Virus record (IMG/VR): IMGVR_UViG_3300035670_000367
Location: 1 to 46,482 of that record
Reading direction: 5' to 3' (one strand)
Length of the DNA: 46,482 bases
Source: a virus
Below, piece after piece: positions 26,185 through 32,970 of the stretch. The position numbers were made by a program, and so were the translations under genes. Within the stretch, counting starts at the first letter, position 1, and each line of letters begins with the position of its first letter. Below the pieces are notes generated by a model, which saw only the letters and a list, made by a program, of their open reading frames with translations, was not told where the DNA came from and ran no database searches.

Positions 26185-26358
26185 ATGACTGATATAAGTA
26201 AATATAAAAATGTAACCTTATCTAAAGAGGCTTATGCCAAGTTAGATAAGATACGAAAATTAATTGTGCCAAACACAATTATGAGTAAATCTAAAACCGT
26301 AGACATTTTAATTAATGAGAAAGAGAAGAATTTACATGGTAAAAGTGCTTCAAAGTAA
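26185..26358 (+). CDS. Ribbon-helix-helix-like regulator, 57 aa
   Basis: It follows AAAGAAAGG with good spacing. A short beta strand (YKNVTLS) is followed by helix A (KEAYAKLDKIRKLI) and helix B (SKSKTVDILINEKEK), the Arc/MetJ-type ribbon-helix-helix pattern. RHH proteins bind operators as dimers. As first gene after a promoter whose spacer is palindromic, autoregulation is plausible. The fold assignment is from pattern only. Confidence 0.6.
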   Translation: MTDISKYKNVTLSKEAYAKLDKIRKLIVPNTIMSKSKTVDILINEKEKNLHGKSASK

Positions 26359-26683
26359 TTTAAATGTTTCAGTTGAGGACAGAAAAACAACTCCAGAACA
26401 AAGATTGTGGAAAGCAGTTCTTGCTCAAATGTTGTATGATGCTCTTTCTAATTTTAATAACAAACTCACAAATAGTGATGATAAGAAAGCAGCAGAGTTT
26501 TGGCTAACTCATAAAACAAAAGATCTTGTTGATGTATGTACTCATGCAGGGTTTGATCCAGACTATGTAATCAGCAAATCAAAAAAACTTATAAACTTAA
26601 AAAACTTAAAACGATTAGGTATCGTTTGGAACCATGAAAGGAAAACTAAACATGAAAGTAATATGTCCAGAGTGCAAAGGTAA
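26336..26683 (+). CDS. Small conserved phage protein, 115 aa
   Basis: I prefer ATG 26336 because it has AGAAG upstream; an in-frame ATG at 26315 would overlap the RHH gene further. The core TPEQRLWKAVLAQMLYDALS and then VDVCTHAGFDPDYVISKSKK resembles a family of phage proteins with a W-x-AV-x-x-QA-DA start and a C-x-x-AGFDP end. The function of that family is not known to me. Confidence 0.65.
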   Translation: MVKVLQSNLNVSVEDRKTTPEQRLWKAVLAQMLYDALSNFNNKLTNSDDKKAAEFWLTHKTKDLVDVCTHAGFDPDYVISKSKKLINLKNLKRLGIVWNHERKTKHESNMSRVQR

Positions 26684-26816
26684 TGGTTATATAACTGTTT
26701 ATTATCAGGGAGAAAATAAACCTGATTATAAAGATTGCAAGTATTGCAATAACCAAGGGGAAATAAAAGATAAGGATATTGAAAGACTAATGAACTATGA
26801 AAGGATACTACAATGA
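26652..26816 (+). CDS. DnaJ-type zinc-finger peptide, 54 aa
   Basis: ATG 26652 has AAAGGA upstream at 26638-26643. Cysteine pairs CPECKGNGY and CKYCNNQGE match the CxxCxGxG half-site of the DnaJ zinc domain. A helical tail follows. It may bind nucleic acid or a protein partner. It overlaps its neighbours on both sides. Confidence 0.65.
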   Translation: MKVICPECKGNGYITVYYQGENKPDYKDCKYCNNQGEIKDKDIERLMNYERILQ

Positions 26817-26929
26817 CTATATCTGGATATAAAAAAGCTATAGCTAAATTGTTAAAAGCATATCACAAGAAGTGGGATTGCTTTGGAAAAGAGAGAAAGA
26901 AAAATGGATCTAAAAAATCACGAACCTAG
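26813..26929 (+). CDS. Basic 38-aa peptide
   Basis: ATGA-coupled to the zinc-finger gene. It reads MTISGYKKAIAKLLKAYHKK and ends in a Lys/Arg-rich tail. It is amphipathic and basic, so nucleic acid or membrane binding is possible. Support rests on coupling and composition. Confidence 0.5.
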   Translation: MTISGYKKAIAKLLKAYHKKWDCFGKERKKNGSKKSRT

Positions 26930-26996
26930 TTTTTGGGTATTAATACTTGTTATTATTTGGTTGATAATGATCTTAACTATCATCGTATATAAATGA
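26904..26996 (+). CDS. 30-aa single-span membrane peptide
   Basis: It starts within the previous gene and ends in an ATGA overlap with the next. After MDLKNHEPS comes one hydrophobic helix (FWVLILVIIWLIMILTIIVY). Size and topology fit a minimal membrane effector. No function is assigned. Confidence 0.55.
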   Translation: MDLKNHEPSFWVLILVIIWLIMILTIIVYK

Positions 26997-27274
26997 GCAA
27001 AAAGAGAAGAAATAAATTATACAGAAGCGCACTTGGAATGCTTTCTGTTAATAGATTCATTAAACAATTAGTAAACCATGGAGTAGGTACCAGTGAAAAA
27101 TTTGGTCCTGTTTTTGCATATTTTGAGTTATTAAAATTTTGTAAAAAAAGAGTGGAGTTCAATGAAGAACTTGTACCAAAATGTTTTAGTGAAATAGAAC
27201 AAATCAACAAAAAGTTAGGACAAGATCCAACTATTTACAATACAGGAGAGTTATATGAACCAGATGCAAGATAA
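26993..27274 (+). CDS. Unknown protein, 93 aa
   Basis: Basic N-terminus (MSKKRRNKLYRSALGML), then an all-helical body with three cysteines and a segment GVGTSEKFGPVFAYFELLKF. It overlaps both neighbours. No family is recognised. Confidence 0.6.
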   Translation: MSKKRRNKLYRSALGMLSVNRFIKQLVNHGVGTSEKFGPVFAYFELLKFCKKRVEFNEELVPKCFSEIEQINKKLGQDPTIYNTGELYEPDAR

Positions 27275-27419
27275 AGGACCTAATGATTTAGAGGCCATCA
27301 TAAATAAACTTGAAAGAGAAAACTATAGATTAAAAATGGAAATAGAAATGCTTAAAAAAGATATGGCATTTCTACGAGAAGAATACCAGGCAAGAGCTCT
27401 AGAGAAGAGGGACTGGTGA
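27255..27419 (+). CDS. Coiled-coil peptide, 54 aa
   Basis: It overlaps the previous gene and has AGGAG at 27244-27248. Residues 12-50 form a continuous heptad-like helix (DLEAIINKLERENYRLKMEI and following). It is likely an oligomeric accessory protein. No function is assigned. Confidence 0.55.
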   Translation: MNQMQDKGPNDLEAIINKLERENYRLKMEIEMLKKDMAFLREEYQARALEKRDW

Positions 27420-27643
27420 AAAAAGAAAAACAATTAAAGAATATCTACGATGATTTTTTAGAATTCTTAATTAAAAAATTAGTTCAGTACGAAGACTCGC
27501 AGTTGATAGCATCGACGATGATTGCGCAGGCTTTACGATTATATAAATCAACTTTAACTGACAAAGAATACAGAGAGATGATGAATACCGTTATTAAAAC
27601 TTCAAGGACCATTAAACCTTTTGTAATAAAAACTTTACACTAA
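27416..27643 (+). CDS. Helical protein with GTG start, 75 aa
   Basis: The GTG start overlaps the preceding TGA stop (GTGA), a typical coupled arrangement. The protein is helical (IYDDFLEFLIKKLVQYEDSQ), without cysteines or membrane span. No family recognised. Confidence 0.6.
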   Translation: MKKEKQLKNIYDDFLEFLIKKLVQYEDSQLIASTMIAQALRLYKSTLTDKEYREMMNTVIKTSRTIKPFVIKTLH

Positions 27644-28557
27644 TGATAATAAACTTAAATAAATTTCAAAAAATAACTAATTTAAATTTTGATTTAACTG
27701 ATGAAAGACCTATTATTTATTTCTTAATTAAGGTCAATGATGATACTTCAAGATATAAAAGAGTCAATGGTCAATATGTTGAAGATAGAGATGGAAACTT
27801 TGTTATTGATGAAGGTTATGATCCATTTGAACTTAGAAAAAGAATATTAATTTATATTGGTGAAACCATTAATTCATTAGCTAGAATACATGAACACTAT
27901 TATGCAGGTAAAAAAGGAAAGAGTAAACGTCTGTCAAAAGGAATAGGAAATAAATTTAACTACATTCGTATTATGAGAGGATTTAAACGATTTAGTTATG
28001 ACAGTGTAAGATTACATGAAGAAACAAAATTAGTAAGAAAATATCTTCCGGAAGAAAATCAATCATCACGGGTTACGGAAAAATCTAGAATGATTATATT
28101 AAATAGTAACGGAAAGGTGGTTCCTCAAGATTTATTTTATCCATATAAAATTCACGGACGAGATTATTATAAAGCATTTAGAGCCTGGGAAGCTGAAGAC
28201 ATATCTATTATTGAAGGTGATATAATTTCAGCTGAAAGAACAAATAAAGTTGGCATTGTAAATCACAAGACCAATAATAATTCTTTTTACAGCAACAAGA
28301 ATGGAGCAAAATTACCTTTTCATCAATGGTTTAAATCAGTTGTTATTTGTAGACATAAAAAACAATTAGAAGCAATGGCAGTTTGGAGAAGAAATTTAAA
28401 TACATGGACCAAATTATATGCTCCTGAGTTTTATGATGATAAATTAGTTAGAGATAGAAAATATGATAGAAGTAAAAATTCAGAACGCAAATTAAAATAT
28501 GACAGAGCTTATCGAAAAATGGTAAGGAACAACAGAAAGGAAACCATATGCACATAG
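27643..28557 (+). CDS. GIY-YIG-like endonuclease with an insertion
   Basis: 304 aa. The first strand PIIYFLIKV (24-31) stands in for GIY; after an unusual insertion of about 38 residues comes ILIYIGETINSLARIHEHY (68-86), with the YIG-type strand and R81. An HEETKLVRKYLPEEN segment (125-139) supplies the metal-binding glutamate and the usual Y-P-x-x-N end. The C-terminal half is basic and may bind DNA. It may be a homing, repair or genome-degrading nuclease. Both ends overlap neighbours, so it is integrated in the operon rather than freshly inserted. Confidence 0.65.
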   Translation: MIINLNKFQKITNLNFDLTDERPIIYFLIKVNDDTSRYKRVNGQYVEDRDGNFVIDEGYDPFELRKRILIYIGETINSLARIHEHYYAGKKGKSKRLSKGIGNKFNYIRIMRGFKRFSYDSVRLHEETKLVRKYLPEENQSSRVTEKSRMIILNSNGKVVPQDLFYPYKIHGRDYYKAFRAWEAEDISIIEGDIISAERTNKVGIVNHKTNNNSFYSNKNGAKLPFHQWFKSVVICRHKKQLEAMAVWRRNLNTWTKLYAPEFYDDKLVRDRKYDRSKNSERKLKYDRAYRKMVRNNRKETICT

Positions 28558-28889
28558 AAGAAAAAAGACAATTAGAAATAGAGTTAAGAAAAATGGAAGT
28601 AAATTATCTTAGAAATAAATTACATTTAATGGAAAAGATAAATGAAGAAATGATTTATACAAAAGAAAAAATAAAAGAAGCTGTTTATTTTAATAGAAGA
28701 TTTAGACAAGCTGATTTTTGGGAAAAATATATGTTTACATTAATAAGAATAACTTACTTAATTGATTTTTATTATGCTTATCGTTTTAAAAAAAATTTAA
28801 TTAAAAAATACTGGGCTTTGAAAGAATTAAAAATTAAAACACAAAGAGCCATTGACTTTTTAGATCCAAATGTAAAAGAATATTTATGA
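28548..28889 (+). CDS. Helical coiled-coil protein, 113 aa
   Basis: It overlaps the nuclease gene by 10 bases. Two long helices rich in Lys and Glu (EEKRQLEIELRKMEVNYLRN) flank an aromatic stretch with ADFWEKYMFTLIRITYLIDF. It is not clearly membrane spanning. Unknown function. Confidence 0.55.
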   Translation: MHIEEKRQLEIELRKMEVNYLRNKLHLMEKINEEMIYTKEKIKEAVYFNRRFRQADFWEKYMFTLIRITYLIDFYYAYRFKKNLIKKYWALKELKIKTQRAIDFLDPNVKEYL

Positions 28890-29023
28890 AACATTTAATA
28901 CTATTTTTACTTTTACTAAACTGTTCAAAGGATGTATCATTTGATCCAACAGTTACTATCAGTAAAGAAATAGTAAAATTTTTATATAATGAATCGACAA
29001 AAGAAAAACCGGTAATGGAATGA
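28886..29023 (+). CDS. Small lipoprotein-like peptide, 45 aa
   Basis: ATGA overlaps lie at both ends. The N-terminus MKHLILFLLLLNCSKD looks like a lipoprotein signal with Cys13, although Asn before Cys is atypical. A short soluble tail follows. Small outer-membrane lipoproteins of this size occur as outer spanins, but no matching inner spanin is evident next to it. Confidence 0.55.
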   Translation: MKHLILFLLLLNCSKDVSFDPTVTISKEIVKFLYNESTKEKPVME

Positions 29024-29715
29024 AACTAAATAAAAAATTTATATATCCGACAAGCAGCAGATCCTTGGTTAAAGATGAAAGACACTATGATGTCAATGCA
29101 ACGAAGCTTCCATCAGTGACAACGATACTCCAGGCTACACAACCTGAAGAAAAAAGATTAGCCCTTGCAGCATGGAAAACAAGAGTTGGAAATGTTGAAG
29201 CAGATAAAGTTAAAAATGATGCAGCAAGTAGAGGTACTGCGATGCATACACACCTGGAGAAGTTTTTATTAGGTGAAGGATACTTGGATCTAACGACCGA
29301 GGGGCAAGCATCACGGACCATGGCCGATGAGATTATCAATAAAGGTTTAAAGAATAGACTTGCAGAGTTTTGGGGTTTGGAAGTAACTTTATATTATCCG
29401 GAACTTTACGCAGGCGCAACGGATGTGGTTGGAATTTATGATAATGAAGAGTCTATAGTTGATTTCAAACAAAGCAATAAACCAAAACGAAGAGAATGGA
29501 TAGAAGATTATAAATTACAATTAGCTGGTTATGCATTAGCACACAATGAAGTTTACGGGACCAATATTATGAAAGGTGTTAATTTAATTTGTACAAAAGA
29601 TAATTTTTATCAAGAATTTATTTTTGATGGTGAAGAATTTAAACAAGCCAAGTATGAATTTTTAAGAAGAGTAGATCAATACTATGCTCAAAAAAGCAAG
29701 GAAAATAGCGGTTAA
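29020..29715 (+). CDS. PD-(D/E)XK exonuclease (RecB/Cas4-like)
   Basis: 231 aa. Conserved elements in order: SVTTILQAT, then GTAMHTHLEKFL (73-84), E121 (GLEVTLYYPEL), D135 in YAGATDVVGI, D148-x-K150 (SIVDFKQ) and QLAGYA (167-172). This is the standard phage RecB-like nuclease set and would process DNA ends in replication, recombination or host DNA breakdown. The gene ends just before a consensus promoter. Confidence 0.9.
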   Translation: MKLNKKFIYPTSSRSLVKDERHYDVNATKLPSVTTILQATQPEEKRLALAAWKTRVGNVEADKVKNDAASRGTAMHTHLEKFLLGEGYLDLTTEGQASRTMADEIINKGLKNRLAEFWGLEVTLYYPELYAGATDVVGIYDNEESIVDFKQSNKPKRREWIEDYKLQLAGYALAHNEVYGTNIMKGVNLICTKDNFYQEFIFDGEEFKQAKYEFLRRVDQYYAQKSKENSG

Positions 29716-29724
29716 TTTAATGTA

Positions 29725-29753
29725 TTGACATATATTATAGGATAATATATAAT
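29725..29753 (+). promoter_or_regulatory. Consensus sigma70-type promoter
   Basis: TTGACA at 29725-29730, a 17-base spacer and TATAAT at 29748-29753 are perfect. Initiation would fall near 29760, so an ATG at that place would give a nearly leaderless message; the better start for the next gene is 29784. Confidence 0.8.
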
Positions 29754-29783
29754 TGGGCCATGAAAGAAACAAAGGAGAATAAT

Positions 29784-29969
29784 ATGATGTGTATGAACTG
29801 TGAAGGTAAAGGTTATCTTGAGGATGTTATTTCAATAGGTGTATCTGTTGGAGATCCTTATTTGGAACCTCATCTTGAAAGATGTGATGAGTGTAAAGTG
29901 TATGCTAATGATGAAGAAGCATTAAAAGAAAGTATTAACCAGGAGATGATTAATGAAGCTACCGTTTAG
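29784..29969 (+). CDS. Small zinc-finger protein, 61 aa
   Basis: ATG 29784 follows AAAGGAG at 29771-29777 with a 6-base spacer; an upstream ATG at 29760 coincides with the expected transcription start and is less likely. Residues CMNCEGKGYL and CDECKV form a DnaJ-like zinc knuckle, then an acidic tail. It resembles the protein at 26652 in design. Confidence 0.7.
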   Translation: MMCMNCEGKGYLEDVISIGVSVGDPYLEPHLERCDECKVYANDEEALKESINQEMINEATV

Positions 29970-30309
29970 TTTATGGTCTGATGATGTTGGTAAGAAAGTT
30001 TATAGAGTAACTAAAACCTATCACTTAACTATCGAACAATATGTAAAAGCAAATGACAAAGATGAAGCTTTTGATATTAGTCTAGATAAAGGTGGAATTA
30101 ACTTTGACAGAATAGATAAACTTATAACTAATGAAGACTTTCAGTTCTGTGAAACAACTTATGTTGATGCTGAACCAGGAGACACTGACATTGAGTATAA
30201 AGGTACAATCATTAAAGATACTGATGATGATATTAAATGTGATTACTTTGAACCAGAGTTTAAAGACACAATAATTCCATTTAATAAAAAATTTGGGAGA
30301 CATATATGA
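29953..30309 (+). CDS. Acidic protein of unknown function, 118 aa
   Basis: It overlaps the zinc-finger gene by 17 bases and the next by ATGA. After a short basic start comes an Asp/Glu-rich beta/alpha body (YRVTKTYHLTIEQYVKANDK; DTDIEYKGTIIKDTDDD). Strong negative charge suggests a DNA mimic or an inhibitor-type small protein. That is only an impression from composition. Confidence 0.55.
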   Translation: MKLPFSLWSDDVGKKVYRVTKTYHLTIEQYVKANDKDEAFDISLDKGGINFDRIDKLITNEDFQFCETTYVDAEPGDTDIEYKGTIIKDTDDDIKCDYFEPEFKDTIIPFNKKFGRHI

Positions 30310-30482
30310 TTGAATTTTTTGTTGAGTTTTATAACTTCATATTATCTGGCGCTGCAGTCAGTTTACTTGTTGCAGTATTATTTATATGGTATTGTGTTTA
30401 TAAGGATATGAAAGATAGACAAAAGTTTGATGATAAATATAGAAAGAGTAGAGAACTAACTAACAAGGAGTGGAAACGATGA
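30306..30482 (+). CDS. Single-span membrane protein, 58 aa
   Basis: ATGA overlaps on both sides. One hydrophobic helix at about 12-32 (ILSGAAVSLLVAVLFIWYCV) is followed by a charged cytoplasmic tail (YKDMKDRQKFDDKYRK). It could be a lysis accessory or membrane anchor. No direct evidence. Confidence 0.6.
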   Translation: MIEFFVEFYNFILSGAAVSLLVAVLFIWYCVYKDMKDRQKFDDKYRKSRELTNKEWKR

Positions 30483-30625
30483 AACAGTCTATAACAATAA
30501 AAGATAATAAAGGTAAGGAACGTACATTTTCTAAATTAGATGAATTGGTACAATTTTTAGATAGTTTTAAAATGTCTTTCTTACCAGATAGATTTACTTA
30601 TAAAATAAACAAGGAGAAAAAATGA
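30479..30625 (+). CDS. Small unknown protein, 48 aa
   Basis: It is coupled by ATGA to both neighbours. It begins MKQSITIKDNKGKERTFSKL and continues with a short helix; it is basic and soluble. Function unknown. Confidence 0.55.
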   Translation: MKQSITIKDNKGKERTFSKLDELVQFLDSFKMSFLPDRFTYKINKEKK

Positions 30626-30846
30626 CACTAGAACAACTGTCTGAAAAGATGATTGATGATTGGAAAGCAGGTAACTATACAAAATGTTACAATGATTTTG
30701 ATGCAATGCTTTCTGGACGTGAGATGAAAGAAATCTTTATCGAAGAAGCTAAAAAGAAAGCTGATGTAGGTGAACCAGGAGACATTTTGTTTCATGCAGA
30801 GCAGCTTGAAGAGTGGATCGATGAAGGTATAGCTAATCTACAGTAA
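30622..30846 (+). CDS. Small helical protein, 74 aa
   Basis: It has a good AAGGAG site inside the previous gene. Core: LSEKMIDDWKAGNYTKCYND then GREMKEIFIEEAKKKADVG. It is acidic and helical, of a type common in marine phages, without known function. It is the last gene before the 450-base non-coding region. Confidence 0.6.
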   Translation: MTLEQLSEKMIDDWKAGNYTKCYNDFDAMLSGREMKEIFIEEAKKKADVGEPGDILFHAEQLEEWIDEGIANLQ

Positions 30847-30852
30847 ACATAC

Positions 30853-30912
30853 GGCCCGATATCATACACACCCTCGCAGGAACGTCTACCCGGGGAGACT
30901 CGGGGTCGGGCC
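30853..30912 (+). ncRNA. Possible structured RNA element
   Basis: A 7-bp outer stem GGCCCGA (30853-30859) with TCGGGCC (30906-30912) encloses two mutually exclusive inner hairpins: GTCT/AGAC (884-887 with 896-899) and CCCG/CGGG (889-892 with 901-904). The element is far more GC-rich than its surroundings. It is too short for a tRNA and lacks a T-loop. I do not match it to a named RNA family. Confidence 0.4.
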
Positions 30913-31140
30913 ATTACCTACAATAATCAGGGATCAAGACTCAAGAACCAAGGCCCAAGGAACAGGGAAATATAAGAAAAGATATATAAATCAATAACTT
31001 ATTCCATTGTAGCCTCTGTAAGGACTTTTTGGAGGGTAAAATTATTTTTTTTTGAAAAAAATTTTTGGGAAAAAAAGTGCCCAAAAGCACTACAATCTGA
31101 CTAAGTCATTGATTTATATGAATAAAATGACGAAAAAAAA

Positions 31141-31171
31141 GGCTACAATTGTAGGTCATTGTAGCTTTTTT
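31141..31171 (+). terminator. Intrinsic terminator
   Basis: GGCTACAAT (31141-31149) pairs with ATTGTAGCT (31158-31166) around an 8-base loop and is followed directly by a U-tract to 31171, with an A-run before it. It would end transcription from the 29.7 kb operon. The stem arms are also copies of the repeated ATTGTAG motif. Confidence 0.7.
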
Positions 31172-31296
31172 GCAAATAAGCTAGTAAAATCAAGGGTCAT
31201 TTTTCCTACAAAAAACCTACAATTTGACCTCTCTAGCTGTCTGGTCCTACCTTTTTTGGTTTGAATAGAATTTAATTAGGGTATAAAAAAGTTCTT

Positions 31297-31554
31297 ATGA
31301 AAAAATTCCCATATGAACTGTATAAAATTAGTTGGGAAGATATATGCAGCGATTCTGGATGGGCCACAAATCTAGAATTTGACAGAATGGATGTAAGTCA
31401 TTGTATTTCAATTGGTTTTATTTACAAAAAGAATAAAGATTATGTTTGGATCTTCTCAAGCTATGAGATAGACAGCTTGGGCGAAATTACATACGGAGAT
31501 CGTACTGTAATTCCCGCAAATAACATCAAAACAATGGAGAAAATCAATGGCTAA
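31297..31554 (+). CDS. Unknown small protein, 85 aa
   Basis: It begins after a TATAAA-containing region with no strong ribosome-binding site. It has an alpha/beta pattern (YELYKISWEDICSDSGWATN; VWIFSSYEIDSLGEITYGDR). Overlaps the next gene by 8 bases. I know similar small proteins in marine phages but not their role. Confidence 0.6.
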   Translation: MKKFPYELYKISWEDICSDSGWATNLEFDRMDVSHCISIGFIYKKNKDYVWIFSSYEIDSLGEITYGDRTVIPANNIKTMEKING

Positions 31555-31705
31555 AAAACCTAAAAATGAAAGTATCCAAGATATCCTAGATAGAATTCAA
31601 GAGGATATTGATTCAATAAGAGACAAGGCGGATGAGTTAGAAAATCACGATTGTGATTCTGACTCTGATTGGTCTGATGAAGACGAAGACGAAGATTCTG
31701 AATAG
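31547..31705 (+). CDS. Small protein with acidic Asp/Glu/Ser tail, 52 aa
   Basis: It starts MAKKPKNESIQDILDRIQED and ends in a run of Asp, Glu and Ser from residue 35. The last 61 bases overlap, in antisense, the end of the small terminase gene, so the acidic tail here and the Ser-rich tail there are the two strands of one repeated GA/TC-rich tract. Function unknown. Confidence 0.6.
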   Translation: MAKKPKNESIQDILDRIQEDIDSIRDKADELENHDCDSDSDWSDEDEDEDSE

Positions 31706-32253
31706 TTAACTAGAATCTTTTCTTTATTTGAAGGTTGTTGAGGTTTACCCATACGAATATCTAATTGCTTTTGTTTCACGTCAGCTTTGATATCATCAAC
31801 TTCAACTCCTTCAAGTATTGGTGCATATTGATCTAATACTTCTGCTAATCTCTTATCTAATTCCTCTTCAGATAAATCCTCTAACTTACCGGTCCTAATA
31901 ATTTTTTGTTCTACGTAAAGTCCAGCTGCTTTACCTCTAGCTACTTCTGCATTGACTGCAGCACTCCAGGCTTTTGACTCTCTTGCATTATCTCTCAACT
32001 TGGCAAGTTCTGAAATATGTCTTTCAAAAGTAACATCATATTTCTTTTGATATTCAGATCTTAACTGTCCAATGTATTGAACAACTAAAGGATATTTTTT
32101 TGGATTTTGTAGTTCTGATGCAGTGATGACAGCTCTATCTTTTGAATAGCCAGCCTCAATAGCGCATTCAGTTCCAGTCTTTCTTCCTTCGTTTGTGACT
32201 AGTTCAAATGCAAACTTCATTTGCATTTCTGTCAATTTTTTTGGTAATCCCAT
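31645..32253 (-). CDS. terS: Terminase small subunit
   Basis: 202 aa. The N-terminal DNA-binding region KLTEMQMKFAFELVTNEG followed by ECAIEAGYSKDRAVITASEL is a typical Terminase_2 helix-turn-helix, with N-x-x-x-Y-P-L-V-x-x-Y-I after it. A central helical part (ISELAKLRDNARESKAWSAA) would oligomerise, and the C-terminus is a Ser/Glu tail. It recognises the packaging site and recruits the large subunit. It lies on the opposite strand to terL and 4 kb away, which is unusual. No clear promoter is seen, though TTGACA occurs at 32291-32296 on the minus strand. Confidence 0.8.
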   Translation of the reverse strand: MGLPKKLTEMQMKFAFELVTNEGRKTGTECAIEAGYSKDRAVITASELQNPKKYPLVVQYIGQLRSEYQKKYDVTFERHISELAKLRDNARESKAWSAAVNAEVARGKAAGLYVEQKIIRTGKLEDLSEEELDKRLAEVLDQYAPILEGVEVDDIKADVKQKQLDIRMGKPQQPSNKEKILVNYSESSSSSSSDQSESESQS

Positions 32254-32354
32254 AGTAATACTTGACTTGACGTAACATTTAGTTTATAGGTTGTCAAGGG
32301 AGTTGGCTTACGAAAGAGTTCTCCACACTCTGGATACTGGGCTCCCACTAAATT

Positions 32355-32591
32355 ATGATAAACGGTCAAACACTAGCTTCAGTTTTAGATAAACTAATCA
32401 CAAAGTCAGAGGTTGCAAAGAATGCAAGGATACAAGTTCAAATGCCTAATGGTGATTTACATGACATTACAGAAATAAAATTAATGGAAAATATGTTGAT
32501 TGGTCCATTTGAAACTCACAGATTAGTGTTAATCACTGAACCACAGAAGCACAAAATGTCTAAAGTAATACGTTCATCTCAAGTGGTTTAA
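32355..32591 (+). CDS. Small conserved protein, 78 aa
   Basis: Divergent from small terminase. Sequence MINGQTLASVLDKLITKSEV, then NARIQVQMPNGDLHDITEIK and a beta-rich end. It is a compact alpha/beta protein of a type found in marine phages. No motif gives an activity. Confidence 0.6.
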   Translation: MINGQTLASVLDKLITKSEVAKNARIQVQMPNGDLHDITEIKLMENMLIGPFETHRLVLITEPQKHKMSKVIRSSQVV

Positions 32592-32607
32592 TTACGTTAA
32601 ATTTTAT

Positions 32608-32970
32608 ATGAAACCAGAGTCAAAATTTTGGCTTGAAGTTAAAAAGAATATTAAAGAAATTTCCTTTACAAGGCTTGAATCTTGGGCCTCTGCTGGTGTT
32701 CCAGATCTATTGTGCTGCAATAAAAATGGAAAGTTTTTCACAGTTGAATTGAAAGTAACTTCCAGTCAAGGAATAAGATTCTCTCCACATCAAATTGCAT
32801 TTCACGTGAAGCATCCACACAATACTTTTATCTTAAAAAAGGCCCTCGGTCCTTTGTCCATAAAACTTTATACAGGTTCCGATATCCTCAAACTTGCGGG
32901 CCGTGAAGCTTGCACCCCTGTCGCCGAATCATGGGCCAAGGTCCAGGAAGTCTTTGTCAATGTGACATAG
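32608..32970 (+). CDS. VRR-NUC / PD-(D/E)XK-type nuclease
   Basis: 120 aa. The nuclease core is GVPDLL with D33, KFFTVELKV with E47 and K49, and the following SPHQIAFH helix, the layout of VRR-NUC and Holliday-junction-resolvase-like phage enzymes. It would cut branched or damaged DNA, perhaps before packaging. Its last codons and stop lie within the first copy of the GC-rich repeat, so the repeat forms the gene's 3' end. Confidence 0.75.
   Translation: MKPESKFWLEVKKNIKEISFTRLESWASAGVPDLLCCNKNGKFFTVELKVTSSQGIRFSPHQIAFHVKHPHNTFILKKALGPLSIKLYTGSDILKLAGREACTPVAESWAKVQEVFVNVT

Larger units (their letters stand above)
30847..31296. other. 450-base non-coding region with repeated ATTGTAG motif
   Basis: I see no convincing gene here. 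The region holds a GC-rich foldable element (30853-30912), seven exact ATTGTAG/CTACAAT heptamers at 30918, 31006, 31090, 31143, 31148, 31158 and 31217 with a near copy at 31206, a long T/A tract near 31040-31080 and an intrinsic terminator (31141-31171). An AT-rich tract with clustered short repeats would fit a replication origin or a regulatory hub. That reading is inference. Confidence 0.5.

Noticed and set aside
30853-30912. tRNA gene suggested by a 7-bp outer stem
   Set aside because: It is only 60 bases long, without a T-loop or anticodon arm of the right size.
31052-31264. 70-codon frame in the non-coding region, beginning with TTG
   Set aside because: It starts in a T/A homopolymer run without a ribosome-binding site and runs through the intrinsic terminator and the repeated heptamers.
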